64,000 nt of DNA from Nicotiana tabacum (Eukaryota; Streptophyta; Magnoliopsida; Solanales; Solanaceae), in NCBI RefSeq assembly GCF_000715075.1, contig NC_134088.1, forward strand, positions 2,666,001 through 2,730,000. Reading direction: 5' to 3'. The translations under genes and the position numbers were made by a program. The notes beneath the pieces were generated by a model. That model saw nothing but the letters and a program-made list of their open reading frames with translations, did no database searches and was not told the DNA's origin. Positions 47,267 through 59,084 of this stretch are shown one piece after another (positions within the stretch are counted from its first letter, which is position 1; the number at the start of each line of letters is the position of its first letter).

Positions 47267-47469
47267 ACTTTACTTTTAAAGAAAGAGGTTGGGTTTTGGA
47301 AATGTGGAAGAATAGTCAATATTCAATAATAGGAGTATTATTATTTTATTTTAAATTTACTAAATCTTAACTTGACATGGATTTGACACAATTGACTGAC
47401 TTCTTCCATTAATTATTTTCAGATCTAGTGGGTGGAGTCTTGGAACAACGATAAAATTATTTTGTGTAA

Positions 47470-47700
47470 TTTAGTAGGCGTTTGGATATAGGAATAGTAA
47501 AATTCCGAAAAAATAGATTTTTTAAGTGAAATAGTATTTGAAAATTAGAGTTGTGTTTGGACATGAATATAATTTTGGGTTACTTTTTTGAATATGATCT
47601 GAGTGAAAATTTTGAAAAACAGTCTTTTGGAGTTTTTCAAATTTTTGAAAAATTTTAAAATTTATTTTCAAATGAAAATTCAAAATTCTTAGTCATTGAT
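47470..47700. repeat. MITE remnant (GCGTTTGGATAT end)
   Basis: It begins TAGGCGTTTGGATATAGG and contains a second GTGTTTGGACATGAATATAA, a pattern known from Solanaceae MITE ends. The right end is lost or truncated, and only half of an inverted pair is evident. Confidence 0.4.
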
Positions 47701-47763
47701 GCTTGCATCAAGGTAAGCTGCTTTCATCACATCTCTAGGGTTGTAACTCTTCCTCGCAGATGT

Positions 47764-47925
47764 GGGACCAGAATTTCAAACTTATATCGTTTTAAGTTAT
47801 TGGGTTCTAAACTAATAATTTATACATAATTAATAAACTTTTAAAGATAAATACAATGTTCGAACCAAAGTTACTGAGTTCGATCGAACCCGCTCCAGTA
47901 CTCTAGCTTTGTCCCTGTTGCCTTG
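47764..47925. repeat. Short dispersed repeat, MITE-like
   Basis: It shares the layout of 33511-33661: a (G)ACCAGAATTTCAAA-type start, GGGTTCTAAACTAATAATTT in the middle and TTCGATCGAACCCGCTCC near the end. Confidence 0.5.
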
Positions 47926-49030
47926 GACCTTGCGCGATGCTTCATGCACTGGGCCATCTTTTTTTTAACTGGTCCGATAAATTTAATTTCATGTTATGTA
48001 TTACCCATTTTATTGAAATCTTTTCCTATTTAAAAAAAATTATTTTTAGAATTTAGAGTTTGTGTTCGAAATTTTTTATTAATAATTTGATGAATCTCGT
48101 TTATTCCGTCAAATTCTTTGATGGTGACCATGAGGATTAGAGTCTTCTTTATTCAACATTTCTTGCTTTTTATCCCCCAACATTTCTTTAATTTAATGAA
48201 ATTTAGGTATAGCTAGGTCACGGAGATCTACACGCATTATATTATTTGAAAAATTATAATAGGCTGAATAGATAGTCTGCGTTTGCCATATATAGCATGT
48301 GTATATAAAAAAGAAATGTTTTCTTTTTTGTTTGTTCCGTATAGAGAATCAATGGAGGATGTAGATTATTGGTTACAAAGTTTAATTGAATTCTGTATTT
48401 TAACATGGAATGTTGATATTTCGAAAGTCTAATAAATTCAGTGTTAAGAATTTTAAAGATCGAAATTATCAAATTTAATTTTAATCTTGAATTCGTATGA
48501 GGAGATGAAAGCCAGCTCTTAAGGACCATTTTAAAGAAGTTTATTGCATTGAGGTTGAGGATCTTTTGTGAAGAATTCAACATTACATAGCCGTAAATTT
48601 AATCATGATTAATTAATAAAATATATATTCGAAAAATATATGTATATGGTGTAAACATTATTTACAAATAAGTTATTACCCTCATTTTTTAAGGGAGTTA
48701 CCACTTAGAACAATCTTGTCTTGTCAAATTATAATTTTCAATATAAGAAAATTAAAATGACATTTTTGTGGCGGCTGATAGAGAGGCTTTGCAATTTGTG
48801 TTTTACGTTGGTCAAAGACATAGACTTTGTTTTATGAATGAGTTTTAATAAATAAATAAAAAGATAGAAATCAAGTGGCCTCAAGTAAAAGTGGCACTTT
48901 TGCCTTTGAAAGTGATATGTCACATGGCCTTTCGAAACTAGTCATCGAAAGACTACAAACCAAAGAGAAAAAAATGGGAAAATGATAGAATTTTAATTTG
49001 CCTAATTATCGTTTGTAGTTACTGTTTAAC
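47926..49030. other. Intergenic, no gene seen
   Basis: AT-rich sequence. Frames at 48254-48583 and 48738-48923 have no motif and biased composition, so I do not call them. Confidence 0.35.
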
Positions 49031-49039
49031 TGTTACTAA

Positions 49040-49345
49040 CTTGTATTGCTTGTATTCATACGTGCAATGAATATAGTATATGTCAATTGTATTCGTTCGC
49101 TCAATGAGTACAACTAAAACGAAATACATGGGTGTATACAAAAGAAATAACTTGTATTACCTATATATACAGGGTGTATAAAAAAGATACAACATGTATC
49201 GACTGTATTCATTCGCGCTTGAATACAACACAACCAAGGCGAAATATAGAAATACAGAAAATAGAATATTCTTGTTGAAAAACGAACTCAAGACCTCAAC
49301 TTACGAAATGCGAAACAACCACTCTAACCAACTGAGCTACAAAAG
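49040..49345 (-). mobile_element. tRNA-like SINE head with GTATTC-rich body
   Basis: The minus strand from about 49345 reads TGTAGCTCAGTTGGTTAGAG (A-box-like), and about 45 bases later GGTCTTGAGTTCG (B-box-like). The rest towards 49040 is a body with repeated GTATTCATTCGCGC/GTATTCGTTCGCTC and GAATACAA motifs. There is no full cloverleaf or CCA-adjacent stem, so it is a tRNA-derived element and not a tRNA gene. The boundaries are uncertain. Confidence 0.5.
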
Positions 49346-49349
49346 CTTA

Positions 49350-50394
49350 TTATTTTCTTGTTTATTCAAAATAATTGATCTCATGTTTTATGGATAATTT
49401 AATTATATCTATGAATGATAAATTTGTTGAAATCGCATAATTTTTCCTATATATTATACATAAATTGAGAGTAATGAATAATAAATAGACTCAAACTGAC
49501 ATATTTATTTGAAGCCATCGAAAAATTCTTAATTAACATTTATAAAATTGAGAGTTCCATATGACGTGTTGTTTGTTCAAAGTGTATACTAATTATTTTC
49601 CTTTAGTCCTCATTTTCACTCAGAAATTAGCACTTTCTTGATTCCATGAATTTGTTCTTCAATTGAAGAATTTGTTCTGATCAATGTTTGACCCAAAAGA
49701 TATTTAAATCTTTTTTATTAAATCAATTAAAGAAGATAAAAGTTAAATCTTAATCAAACATGATAAACTCCAGATCTATAATCAAATATAATGCATAAGA
49801 AGAAATAGTGGCGATGAATCTTGTTGAAGCTTTTCATTTATATTCTCATCGATTGATGAAAATGACCATTTTACATATGCCATGAAAGATTGCTTTGTCT
49901 TTTTTTTTTTGCTAAGAAGATTATAGAGGAGATCGAGGAAGAAGAAAGAGCGGAAGCCCCCCTTTTCAAAGAAGGCTCCCTCCCTATATATAGTTATGGA
50001 ATCCTTACTATGTTCTTAGGTCAATACACTTTCATACAACGTCCGCTTTCGTCGTTCCCTGTGTGATGTTTTTTGACATGGCGAGTATTGTGAGTACGAG
50101 ATTTGGAGCAAACCATGCGTCTTCCATTGTCTCGCCGTTTGGACGGATCTCGGTTGGATCGACCACAACGATCAGATTTTGACCAATACAATCAAGTTAT
50201 ACGTTTTAGTTCTGAAGAATCATAGCTTGTTTATTCTTTTTGGAGTAGAAAAAGAAAACCCATTTAAGGAAAATAATGGTGAAGCAAGTGTATAGTAAAT
50301 TTATGGTTAAAATTGCAACTCTAAAAATTGTTTAAAAAAAAAAAACAATTCGATTCATGTTTGCAAAAACAACTTTCCATTCTCTTTCTAAATA
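49350..50394. other. Intergenic, possible LTR fragment
   Basis: Mostly AT-rich. A GC-richer portion (49920-50200) with CCCTATATATAG and GTCCGCTTTCGTCG looks like a piece of an LTR or untranslated retroelement sequence, but no paired end or coding region is present. Confidence 0.3.
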
Positions 50395-51589
50395 CTAGTC
50401 TTAGAGTACACACTTTGCGTGTGTCCTACACGTGTCAATGAATATACAAATTTTAAAAATTAAGTAAATATTATTAAATAATGTATTTTTCGTTACTGAA
50501 CAAATATTAAAGGAAAAAATGTAAGTTCCTAAAATAACGAATATTAATCTCACTAATCTAGCTCAATAAAACAAAGAAATCATACTCCACATAAGTATTA
50601 TATGCCCTTATTATGATTTATGAGGTGTGAAATATCTTATGAAAATTATTGTTATCTTCGTTACCAAATACTATAAGCAAAAAACACAAAAATACTTTTA
50701 CCACAATTATTTAAAGATAACAAAAAAATTGAAAAATTTGAATCTTTTAATATTGTAGAAATTTGTGAGTGATGAGGTAGAACTCCTCATAGAAAAATAT
50801 TAATAAATAACCATAAAAGTTTTAAGTAACTAATATTGAATTACAAAAATATATAATACTATATTGAAAAATATAGAAAATTATCAGTTATTGGAATAAA
50901 TATAAAAATAAAGAAAAATGATAACGGCACTTCTTTTGAATACCTTTTGTCTTATGTTACATCCTTAATGCTTTAACTTAGCATGTTTAGCAATTTAATT
51001 TTTAATACTATATTATAATGGATTTTGCTCTATTTTTTTATTTCTTTCACGATCGTTCTAATGAAAATGAATTTATGTATCTTAAAAGTTTTATCAACTT
51101 GACAAATAATTTTACTTATATAATGATTTTGAAAAATATTGAATTGATTTCTTTTTTGCTAATTTATTAATGCAAAGACTTAATTATTTATTGAGATTTC
51201 ATGCTTTTAAGATAGTATAGAAGATGCGAATTATTTTTGAACTTTTTCCTACTCGAACAATATATTATTCTTTTTATCAATTTGTATAATATTTATATAA
51301 TGTCGTTCGCCTTTTTTACTCTTTAAAAATATATTTTATACTGGACAAAATAATTTAATATTAACTGAAATTTATCTTACATAAATTATGGCACAGCTAT
51401 AACTATACTTTTTGTAATATTTAGAAAAAAGGAATAGAATAGGTGGATTATTTTCATAAATCTACGCTTGAAGTCCTAAATATTAGGAAGATAAGCAAAT
51501 TACTATTTTGTCCAATATAAAATATATTTTTAAAGGGTAAAAAAGGCAAACGATATTTCGCTAAGGGCCTTCGTGCTTTTAATATAGTA
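50395..51589 (-). mobile_element. Non-autonomous Helitron, minus strand
   Basis: On the minus strand it starts TACTATATTAAAAGCACGAA at 51589. It runs through GGCCCTTAGCGAAATATCG and GGACAAAATAGTAATTTGC and ends with hairpin ACACACGCAAAGTGTGT, then ACTCTAAGACTAG at 50395, followed by T. The 5' motif is the usual start of a Solanaceae Helitron, here without the first TC. About 1.2 kb, non-coding. Confidence 0.78.
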
Positions 51590-52174
51590 CTAATTTTAGT
51601 ATACGTGCGTTGCACGTGTGTATAGTATCTATCAATTAAAAACATGTACACGACGTTAATAAACTGCAATATTTGTTTAGATGATAAAAATAATTTTTCC
51701 CATAGTAATTGTATTAAATATCTTCTGAATATGCATAAAAGATGAATTTAGTTAAATTAGTTGTACCTTATTTTGTAACTATACATATCTTATACTAATA
51801 TTATTTACAAATATGTTAAATTGTATCTCACCTGACATCTCTTTATAAATATATTTTGGCTTCTACTATTTCATCCTTATTTCTTAAAGTTTGCATTTAA
51901 CCAATTTAATTCTTAATAATTTAATTAAATTTCATTTTATATTCTGATTTCTTTTATTGCTGATAGTCTTTTCTGAAAAATAATTTATGTACTCTAAGAT
52001 TTGTGTAAACTTAAAAAATAATTTTACTTATATGATGAATTTGAAAAGGAATAAAATTAGATTATTTTACTTCAAACAAATATTCTTCAAGAAGAAAAAG
52101 GTAAACTATCGATAGAAGAAGCCATTAAAGGGGAGAGGCGTATGTTAAGAGAAACTAACTAACGTACGCCTTCC

Positions 52175-53424
52175 ATGGCACACCAGAAGAAGAAACAAAT
52201 TTCGGCGCCAGTGGTGGACACCACTCTGTCCTCAACCAAAGAAGAACCACTGAGAGTTGTTACACCAGAAACGGGAGTCCCACAAAGTTTAGCCTCAATT
52301 CAAATAGGGCAATGGATGATAGGTATGGGAAGCACTCCAACAATATTGCAAGCACTGAACCGAGTTTAGTCAGAGATACCAGAGAAGCAACCGATGGAGG
52401 AAGCGCACCAGCAACCTGAAGCACACAATGCGGCAAGGAAATTAACATTCTCTGCAAGCTTGAGTGCGGTCAAACCAACAATGGCGGATGTAGTTAAAGG
52501 AAATCGAGCTCAACAATTAGGGCAAGAGCTTAATTACTTTCCTCCGACATTGAAAGATGGAAATAAAATTGTTAAACTAAGTGCAAATGCTATAGAAAAG
52601 CAGAATTAGAAGTGGAGATCAGCCCTAATTAGCTATGCAATAGGGGGTAATCCTACTTTTAAAGAGATGCTGAGATTTGTTTATGGGGTATGGAATACTA
52701 TCAAAACTCCACAGGTATATCTACATGATGAAGGGTACTTCATATCAGATTTGAAGATGAAGAGGACAAATTGAAGATATTACAGAATGGAACTTATACC
52801 TATAATAACAGGCCTATGATTCTGAAACAATGGGAGCCAAACTTCAAATTAGCTGAAGAACCCCTAAATGCAATGCCAATATGGTTAGTGTTTCCTAATT
52901 TACCTATCCAGTATTGGGACACAGAAAATTTGGGGTGAATCTCTAGTTGTTTGGGTAAACCAATTTGTACTGATAAGCTTACAGCAAATGAAGAAAGGAT
53001 ATCTTATACCAGGGTACTTATTGAAATGGATATGGCCCAACCCCTCCCAGATTCAGTAACACTAGAGGAGCCTGATGGTAGGTACTATGAACAACTGATT
53101 GAGTATGAGTGGAAATCAGAGTACTATCAGGAATGCTTACAAATTGGAAGGCATAAAGCAAGTTGCAAGGAACAAATCAGAGTAAGTGAAGGCAGTAATG
53201 TCCAGCAATTACCAAGGAGGCAGAAGAAAAAGATTAAGTAGCAATGGAAGGCTAAACCTAATATAGATTCAGTTACTGAAGTTGTGATTGAAGTTGCTGG
53301 CAAACCAAATGAAGAACTCGAGAAGGAGAATCAAGAAGTAAATACAATAGAGGAGAGTGAGATAGTTCAAGAGAGTAAAAATAGAGGCAAGCAGAAAATG
53401 GTAGAAGTAAAGGGTAACAGGTAA
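52175..53424 (+). pseudogene. LINE ORF1 (DUF4283-like plus zinc knuckle)
   Basis: Starting MAHQKKKQISAPVVD, broken by stops near 52369, 52609 and 53240 and by a frameshift near 52740-52760. The middle gives QLGQELNYFPPTLKDGNKIV, WRSALISYAIGGNPTF and MILKQWEPNFKLAEEPLNAM, typical of the plant LINE ORF1 domain. A degenerate zinc knuckle follows (CLQIGRHKASC, with Ile in place of one Cys). It would package LINE RNA; this copy cannot make an intact protein. Confidence 0.85.
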
Positions 53425-53551
53425 AGAACCTTGATAGAATTGAAGATGTGGAGCAGTTCCTGCAAAAGAACAGATTCAGTGCATTAAGGATAGAACCTGA
53501 AAAAGCTAATGCCAACATGGCAAAAGGGTATACAAGGAACAAAGACCCACC

Positions 53552-56500
53552 ATGATCATATGCTCTTGGAATATAAGAGGGCTGAATAAGCCCTATAAGC
53601 AAAAAGAATTGAAGTCCATTTTGCTTAAGAATAAAGTGGTACTGCTGGGATGTCTAGAAACTAAAGTAAAGCAGAAAAGAGCAGAAAAAATAAAAAGAAA
53701 GTTTGGAGCAGAATGGAAAATTCATGATAATTACCTAGTCAGTAGTAGAGGCAGGGTGTGGATTTGTTGGAAACCTAATAAGGTTTCAGTGAATATCCTT
53801 GTATCTCATATGCAACTGGTACATTGCAAGGTAGAGGATAAGGAGTCACAATTTACTTGTGAGATAACATTTGTATATGGGATAAATACTCAATAGGAAA
53901 GACAAGAGCTATGGAGAATGTTAAAGCAAATTAACAGTTTTATCACAAAACCTTGGATGGTGATTGGAGATTTTAATGTTATTCTTTCTGTGCATGATAA
54001 AATTAATGGGATGCCAGTAAAACAATCAGAAATGGAAAATTTCCAAAATTGCGTTCAAGAAATTGAATTGGGCCAACTAAATAGAAAATGGTGCACCTAC
54101 TCATGGTGTAATAAACAAGAAGCAAAGGAAAGAATCTACAGCTTGATTGATTGGGCATTTGGAAATGACTTATGGTTTATGAAGTATGGAAATTTGGAAG
54201 CATATTATCATATCCCGGAATGTTCAGATCACTCTCCAATTATAATCAGAACAGAAGTGGCCAAGCAAAAACTGCCAAGGCCATTCAGATTAGTCAATGT
54301 TCTATTATCCCAAAAGAGTTTCAAAGAAGCAGTACATAAAGTGTGGGAACAACATGTGCATGGACATACCATGTACTCAATCTGGAGGAAACTGAAGTTT
54401 ATAGAAATAGAGACATCCCAGATGAACAAAGAAATGTCAATGTTGGAGAAGAAGATCAGTATACTGGAAAAAGAACTGAAACAAGTACAGCTAGACCTAA
54501 GTGCAGACTTGTCCAATGAATAGCTTATAACAACTAAAAAAGAGACCCTAATGGAACTAGAAAAATAGGAAACAATACATGAACAAGTGATACGACAGAA
54601 GTCAAGAGCAACATGGATAGCATATGGTGATTCAAATACGAGATTTTTCCATGCAGCATTGAAAGCAAGACAAGCAAGAAACAAAATTTCATCAATCTGC
54701 ACAGAAGGTGACATTCAACTACATGACCCTGTTCTGATCCAAAAAGAATTTATAAGTTTTTTCCAGAAGTTGTTGGGCACAAGCGAAGGAGAAATGCCAT
54801 ATTTAGATCCAACAATTGCAAGAGATGGACCTTGTATTACTGCTGAGCAAAAGTTACTTCTCATTCAAGAAGTGATAGAAACTGAGGTAGTTCAAGCCTT
54901 GAAGGATCTGCCAGCTGAAAAAGCTCTTGGTATCGATGGGTTTCCAACAGAATTTTTTAAGAAATACTGGCACTTGATAGGTAAGGATGTGACAAAGGCA
55001 ACAACACAATTCTTCCAAACTGGAAAGTTGCTAAAGGATGTGAACTGTACTACTGTAACACTAGTTCCCAAGGTTAAAAATCCCTCTTTTGTGAAGGAAT
55101 TCAGACCTATAGCCTGCTGCACAACTCTGTATAAACTGATTGCCAAAGTTATTACTACTAGGTTAAAACTAGTAGTTGACCATCTAGTAGGACATTCACA
55201 ATCAGCTTTTATTAAGGGGAGGAATATTCTGGATAATGTAATTGTGGCTCATGAATTGGTAAAGGGATAGAAAACAAAAAGGAGTGTCTCCTAGATGTCT
55301 AGTGAAGGTAGACATTAGGAAAGCATATGATACAATGAACTGGGGTTTTCTCAGAATGATATTGCTAGAATTTGGGATGCCTATGAAATTCGTCAATCTG
55401 ATTATGGAATGTGTAAGTACAGTGAGCTATTCATTGCTATTCAATGGAGGACTTACACCCAGATTCCAAGCCAAGAGAGGTTTAAGACAGGGAGATCTAA
55501 TGTCCCCATACTTGTTTGTCTTAGTGGTGGAGATAGTTCATATATGTTTTGTGGATGACTTAATCATGTGTTATAGAGCTGATGTAATTTCAATAAAGTT
55601 GATGATGAAGCAGTTTAATCATTTCTCAGAAGTATCTAGATTAAAGGACAATTTAGAGAAAAGTTCTTTATATGTGGCAGGGGTTAACTCAAGGTTGAAG
55701 AATCAAATATTAGAAGAGATGCAGTTTTCAGAGGGGGAAATACCATTCAGATATTTGGGAGTTCCTCTATCATCAAGGAAGATCACAGTTCAATAGTGTC
55801 TACCACTAGTTGAAAGAATGACTACAAGAATAAGATGTTGGTTTATGAAGTACTTAGCATATAGTGGAAGGGCCCAACTCATAAAGAGTGTTCTATTTGA
55901 GATGCAAACCTATTGGGCCCAGGTGTTCTTAATCCCAAAGAAGGCCATTCAACTTATAATAAGAATATGCAGAATCTTCTTATGGACATGCAGTCATGAG
56001 AGCTCAAGGAGAGCACTGGTTGCATGGGAGACATTGTGTAAGCCATATTCAGCAGGGGGTCTAAATTTTATAGAGTTTCATACTTGGAACAAAGCAGCAC
56101 TTAGCAAGTTGTTATGGGCCGTAGCAATGAAGAAAGATTCTCTATGGATAAAATGGATCCACACATTCTATATCAAAAGGAAAGACATACAACAAATGAC
56201 AACTCCAGCTAGAGCTTGTTGGATAGTACGAAAAATATTGGTCGCAAAGAAATGGTACTTGAACAAGGATTTAAATGAGGCATTACAAGACTGCTGCACC
56301 ATAGATAAGTTCAAAATCAAAAAAGCATACCAAGCCTTTCTACCACAGTATCAGAAAATGAAATGGAGAGGACTTGTATTGGGATCAAAGACTATTCCAA
56401 AACACAAGTTTATTTTATGGCTGTCACTTATGGGAAGGTTAGCTACTGTGGATCGAATACAGAAATGGGGTGTCAAAGTACAATCAGATTGTGTTTGTAT

Positions 56501-56860
56501 AATACAGGAGTTGAGGAGGCTTTGCAGCATTTGTTCTTCCAGTGCAGCTACTCTGCCTACATCTGAAATTCAATACTTCAATGGCTAGGAGAAAAGAGGA
56601 AGGTCAGTAACTGGGAAGAAGAAACAGAATGGATTAGCAGAAAAATAAGGAACAACAGACCACGAGCATAGATTCTACAATTCTTATATGTTGCTATTGT
56701 TTACCATTTGTGGAGTGAAAGAAACATAAGAAGATTTCAAGACAAAAAGAAAGAGGGTCGACAGATCCTTAAAGAGATTGTAATACAAATGCATATAAGA
56801 GGACAACAATTTAGCAATTGGAGGAGAGTCCTAAAGTCTTTGAATAGCTATCCTAAGTAG
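53552..56860 (+). pseudogene. LINE ORF2 (endonuclease, reverse transcriptase)
   Basis: From 53552 it gives the AP-endonuclease start (MIICSWNIRGLN, GCLETK). After a stop at 53896 come WMVIGDFNVIL and the catalytic CSDHSP. The reverse transcriptase follows: ALGIDGFPTEFF, VTLVPKVKNP, FRPIACCTTLYKLIAKVI, SQSAFIKGRNILDNV, DIRKAYDTMNW and GLRQGDLMSPYLFVLVVE. About 30 residues that normally precede the active site are missing, and FVDD stands where L1 elements usually have FADD. The C-terminus has the zf-RVT type region (FILWLSLMGRLATVDRIQKW) and, after a frameshift near 56490, a C..H..FFQC cluster. Stops also occur near 54523, 54567, 55270 and 55796. Confidence 0.9.
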
Positions 56861-58111
56861 AGGTAGAGAGGTATTGGAAAGAGTTTTTTTTATATACCTT
56901 TACATAGATAGGAAGAATTTAGAGACTTGTTATAGAGTCCAAATGTAACTAGTGGATGTAAATAGATATACTTGATTGAAATATTTAATTTTGGCCACAA
57001 AAAAAATTAGATTATTTCTAGTTAGTTAATTCAAATCCGGGAAAAAAAAGTCAATTCAAATACTTAATTGTCTTTTTTAATCACTAATCGAAATAATTTT
57101 TTTTGAGGATTTAAATTATTAATATTAGCGCATAGCATAAAATAATTATTTAATTATAACTATATTTTTATCCAATTTTTTTTGTCAAATGATAAAAAAA
57201 TCAAACCTTTGCACTTTATGTTTGTCGTAGCATTAGTAATGACTTTTGCCAATTACCCCTCTCTCTCTCGCTCTCTCTCTCTCTCTCGCTATTATTAAAT
57301 ATTTTCGTAATTATTTTTTCTAGTAATATTTTTTAAAATCTATATAAATATTTATATCTAAGCAAATTATTGATCGATGAATAAAATTAATATCCAATGG
57401 ACCAATCTCATATAGAATACTCATAGCATTTATAGGTTAAATACTGATTTTTGAATAAAGGACAAAGCAAACTACTTCCTCTATCTTTCATTTTTTCTTT
57501 ATTTTATTTTATTTTATTTACATCATAATTGTTCACCTAAAATTTAGCATGATTATACAATTGTTTTGAGTTAAAAAAAAATTCAATTGTATAAAATTCA
57601 TATAAAAGGTAAAACATATAAATATTTGGAGTTATTTAATTATACTTTATTTTAAGTTCATGTAAGATAAAACTTTAATAATTTTAAAGTCCTAAATATA
57701 AGGGCCTCTTACTTAATTCAAGTAAGGAAATGTATAATAAGTAATAAATCTTATTTAATTTCAAACTCCTAGATATTAGCTTGAAAAATAATCAAATGAC
57801 TATTTTGTCTAGTGTGAATTCTATTTTTAAAAGGTAAATAAGACGAACGATATTTCGCTAAGACCTTCGTGAACAAAATGCTTTTGAACTATATTTAAAT
57901 ACTTCAATCAAATTATACACATATGTTCATGTAGATGATGCAAATAAGTGCAATAGGAGGAAGAGAAATATGAAGTTGAAAGAAACTTGAAGATAATCAA
58001 CTTCGAATTAGACACACTATAACTTACATGAGCCTAAACTTCTTTAAATAGATTCATGTAATGAGTTGATAATTGCACTTAAGTGCTTAACTAACAAATA
58101 AGTTAAAAAGA

Positions 58112-58290
58112 ACACCAAAGGATATGATGCAACAGATGAGACTTCTCTTTCCTTAATTATAGGTCTCGGGTTCGACCCCTGGTTATGGAATTTTTTTTGA
58201 TAGGGAGCGCTTCCTCCGAATGGGGCCCTATGCGGCACGAATCCGAATATATACAGTCGGGCTCTAATACGGATACCAGACACCAAGTAG
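58112..58290 (+). mobile_element. tRNA-derived SINE
   Basis: A weak A-box-like GATGCAACAGATGAG is followed by a clear B-box in GGTCTCGGGTTCGACCCC. The body GAGCGCTTCCTCCGAATGGG, GCGGCACGAATCCGAATA and CGGATACCAGACACC is a known Solanaceae SINE arrangement. The frame on the opposite strand (58044-58286) is a by-product. Confidence 0.75.
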
Positions 58291-58685
58291 AACAGAAAAA
58301 TAATCTAAAAGAAAGCCTTCATGGATAATTGATAGGAGTAACGTAAATTTAGAAAGATTCAAAGTCTTAGAATAAAAAGGTACCGCACGACACTCTTTTG
58401 TTTTTAAAAATAACTTCTAAACCTAAATATTTTGAGAGTCTAATTTTTACTTGGATTTCACGATGACTGTAATATTTGTTATAAAGGAATCCTAAATAAT
58501 AAATAATATAACATGTCAGAAATTAATAGACACGGGCTAATCAAACCAAATCCAAATACATCCGCAAAGCAAATTACATTCTGATGACTTCACGGTTAAT
58601 TAATAAGGAAAGTCTAAAGCAAATTAATTGTGATGACTTCGTAATTAGTTCAAATAAAGAAAGTTTTTATAACCAAAATTTTAGC
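58291..58685. other. Intergenic, no gene seen
   Basis: AT-rich. Contains two related phrases (GATGACTTCACGGTTAATTA and GATGACTTCGTAATTAGTTC) about 60 bp apart, a small direct duplication. Confidence 0.35.
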
Positions 58686-58689
58686 TGAT

Positions 58690-58818
58690 TTTAAAGTCTA
58701 AAATATTAAAAAAAAAGAAAAAGTTTAATGACAGTTTTATCCAGTGTAAACTCTATTTTTAAAGGGTAAAAAGGCGAACGACATTTTGCTAAGGGTTCTC
58801 GTGCTTTTAATATAGTAT
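58690..58818 (-). mobile_element. Helitron 5' end fragment, minus strand
   Basis: From 58818 the minus strand reads ACTATATTAAAAGCACGAGA, then GCAAAATGTCGTTCGCC and a TTTAAAAATAGAG-type run. This is the same leader as the Helitrons at 51589 and 57893. No matching 3' hairpin was found to its left before 57900, so it is probably truncated. Confidence 0.55.
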
Positions 58819-59084
58819 AAATAAGTGTTACGGATCTTGGTTTTGGCTTTTCCCTTTTGGATTTTTGGATGGCCATTTCTGATTCTTGAATAACGGAGGA
58901 ACAAATGATGTGGATGAAACTCACTTTGGTCCCTCAAGTTTTGAAATGTCACTTTGGTTCGTGAAGTTTCAGCTCTGTACATCGCATAAACAGATGCGAC
59001 TTCTATGATGATTTTTTTTTTTTTTTTTTTTTTAGAGCCGGCTTGGAAAGTCACAATAGAAATGGATTTGAGTGTAATTACACA

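Larger units (their letters stand above)
52068..57002 (+). mobile_element. L1-type LINE retrotransposon, nearly full length, decayed
   Basis: Flanked by a perfect 15 bp direct repeat AAAATTAGATTATTT (52053-52067 and 57003-57017). It carries a short 5' leader, ORF1 (nucleic-acid binding) and ORF2 (endonuclease, reverse transcriptase, zinc-binding C-terminus), and ends in GGCCACAAAAAAA. Every reading frame is interrupted. It lies inside the Helitron at 51590-57893, so it is the younger insertion. Confidence 0.95.
51590..57893 (-). mobile_element. Second minus-strand Helitron, abutting the first, split by a LINE
   Basis: Its 3' end on the minus strand has hairpin ACGTGCAACGCACGT, then ATACTAAAATTAG, ending at 51590 directly against the 5' end of the first Helitron. 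The 5' end lies near 57893, where the minus strand reads CACGAAGGTCTTAGCGAAA and ATCGTTCGTCTTATTTACC, the same leader as at 51589. Removing the LINE leaves about 1.35 kb. The terminal TTAG departs from CTAG by one base. Confidence 0.65.

Noticed and set aside
49270..49345. A functional tRNA gene on the minus strand
   Set aside because: A- and B-box-like sequences are present, but I cannot form an acceptor stem or a complete cloverleaf, so a tRNA-derived repeat is more likely.
54229..54714. 161-codon minus-strand frame
   Set aside because: Antisense to LINE ORF2 endonuclease and linker; no independent motif.
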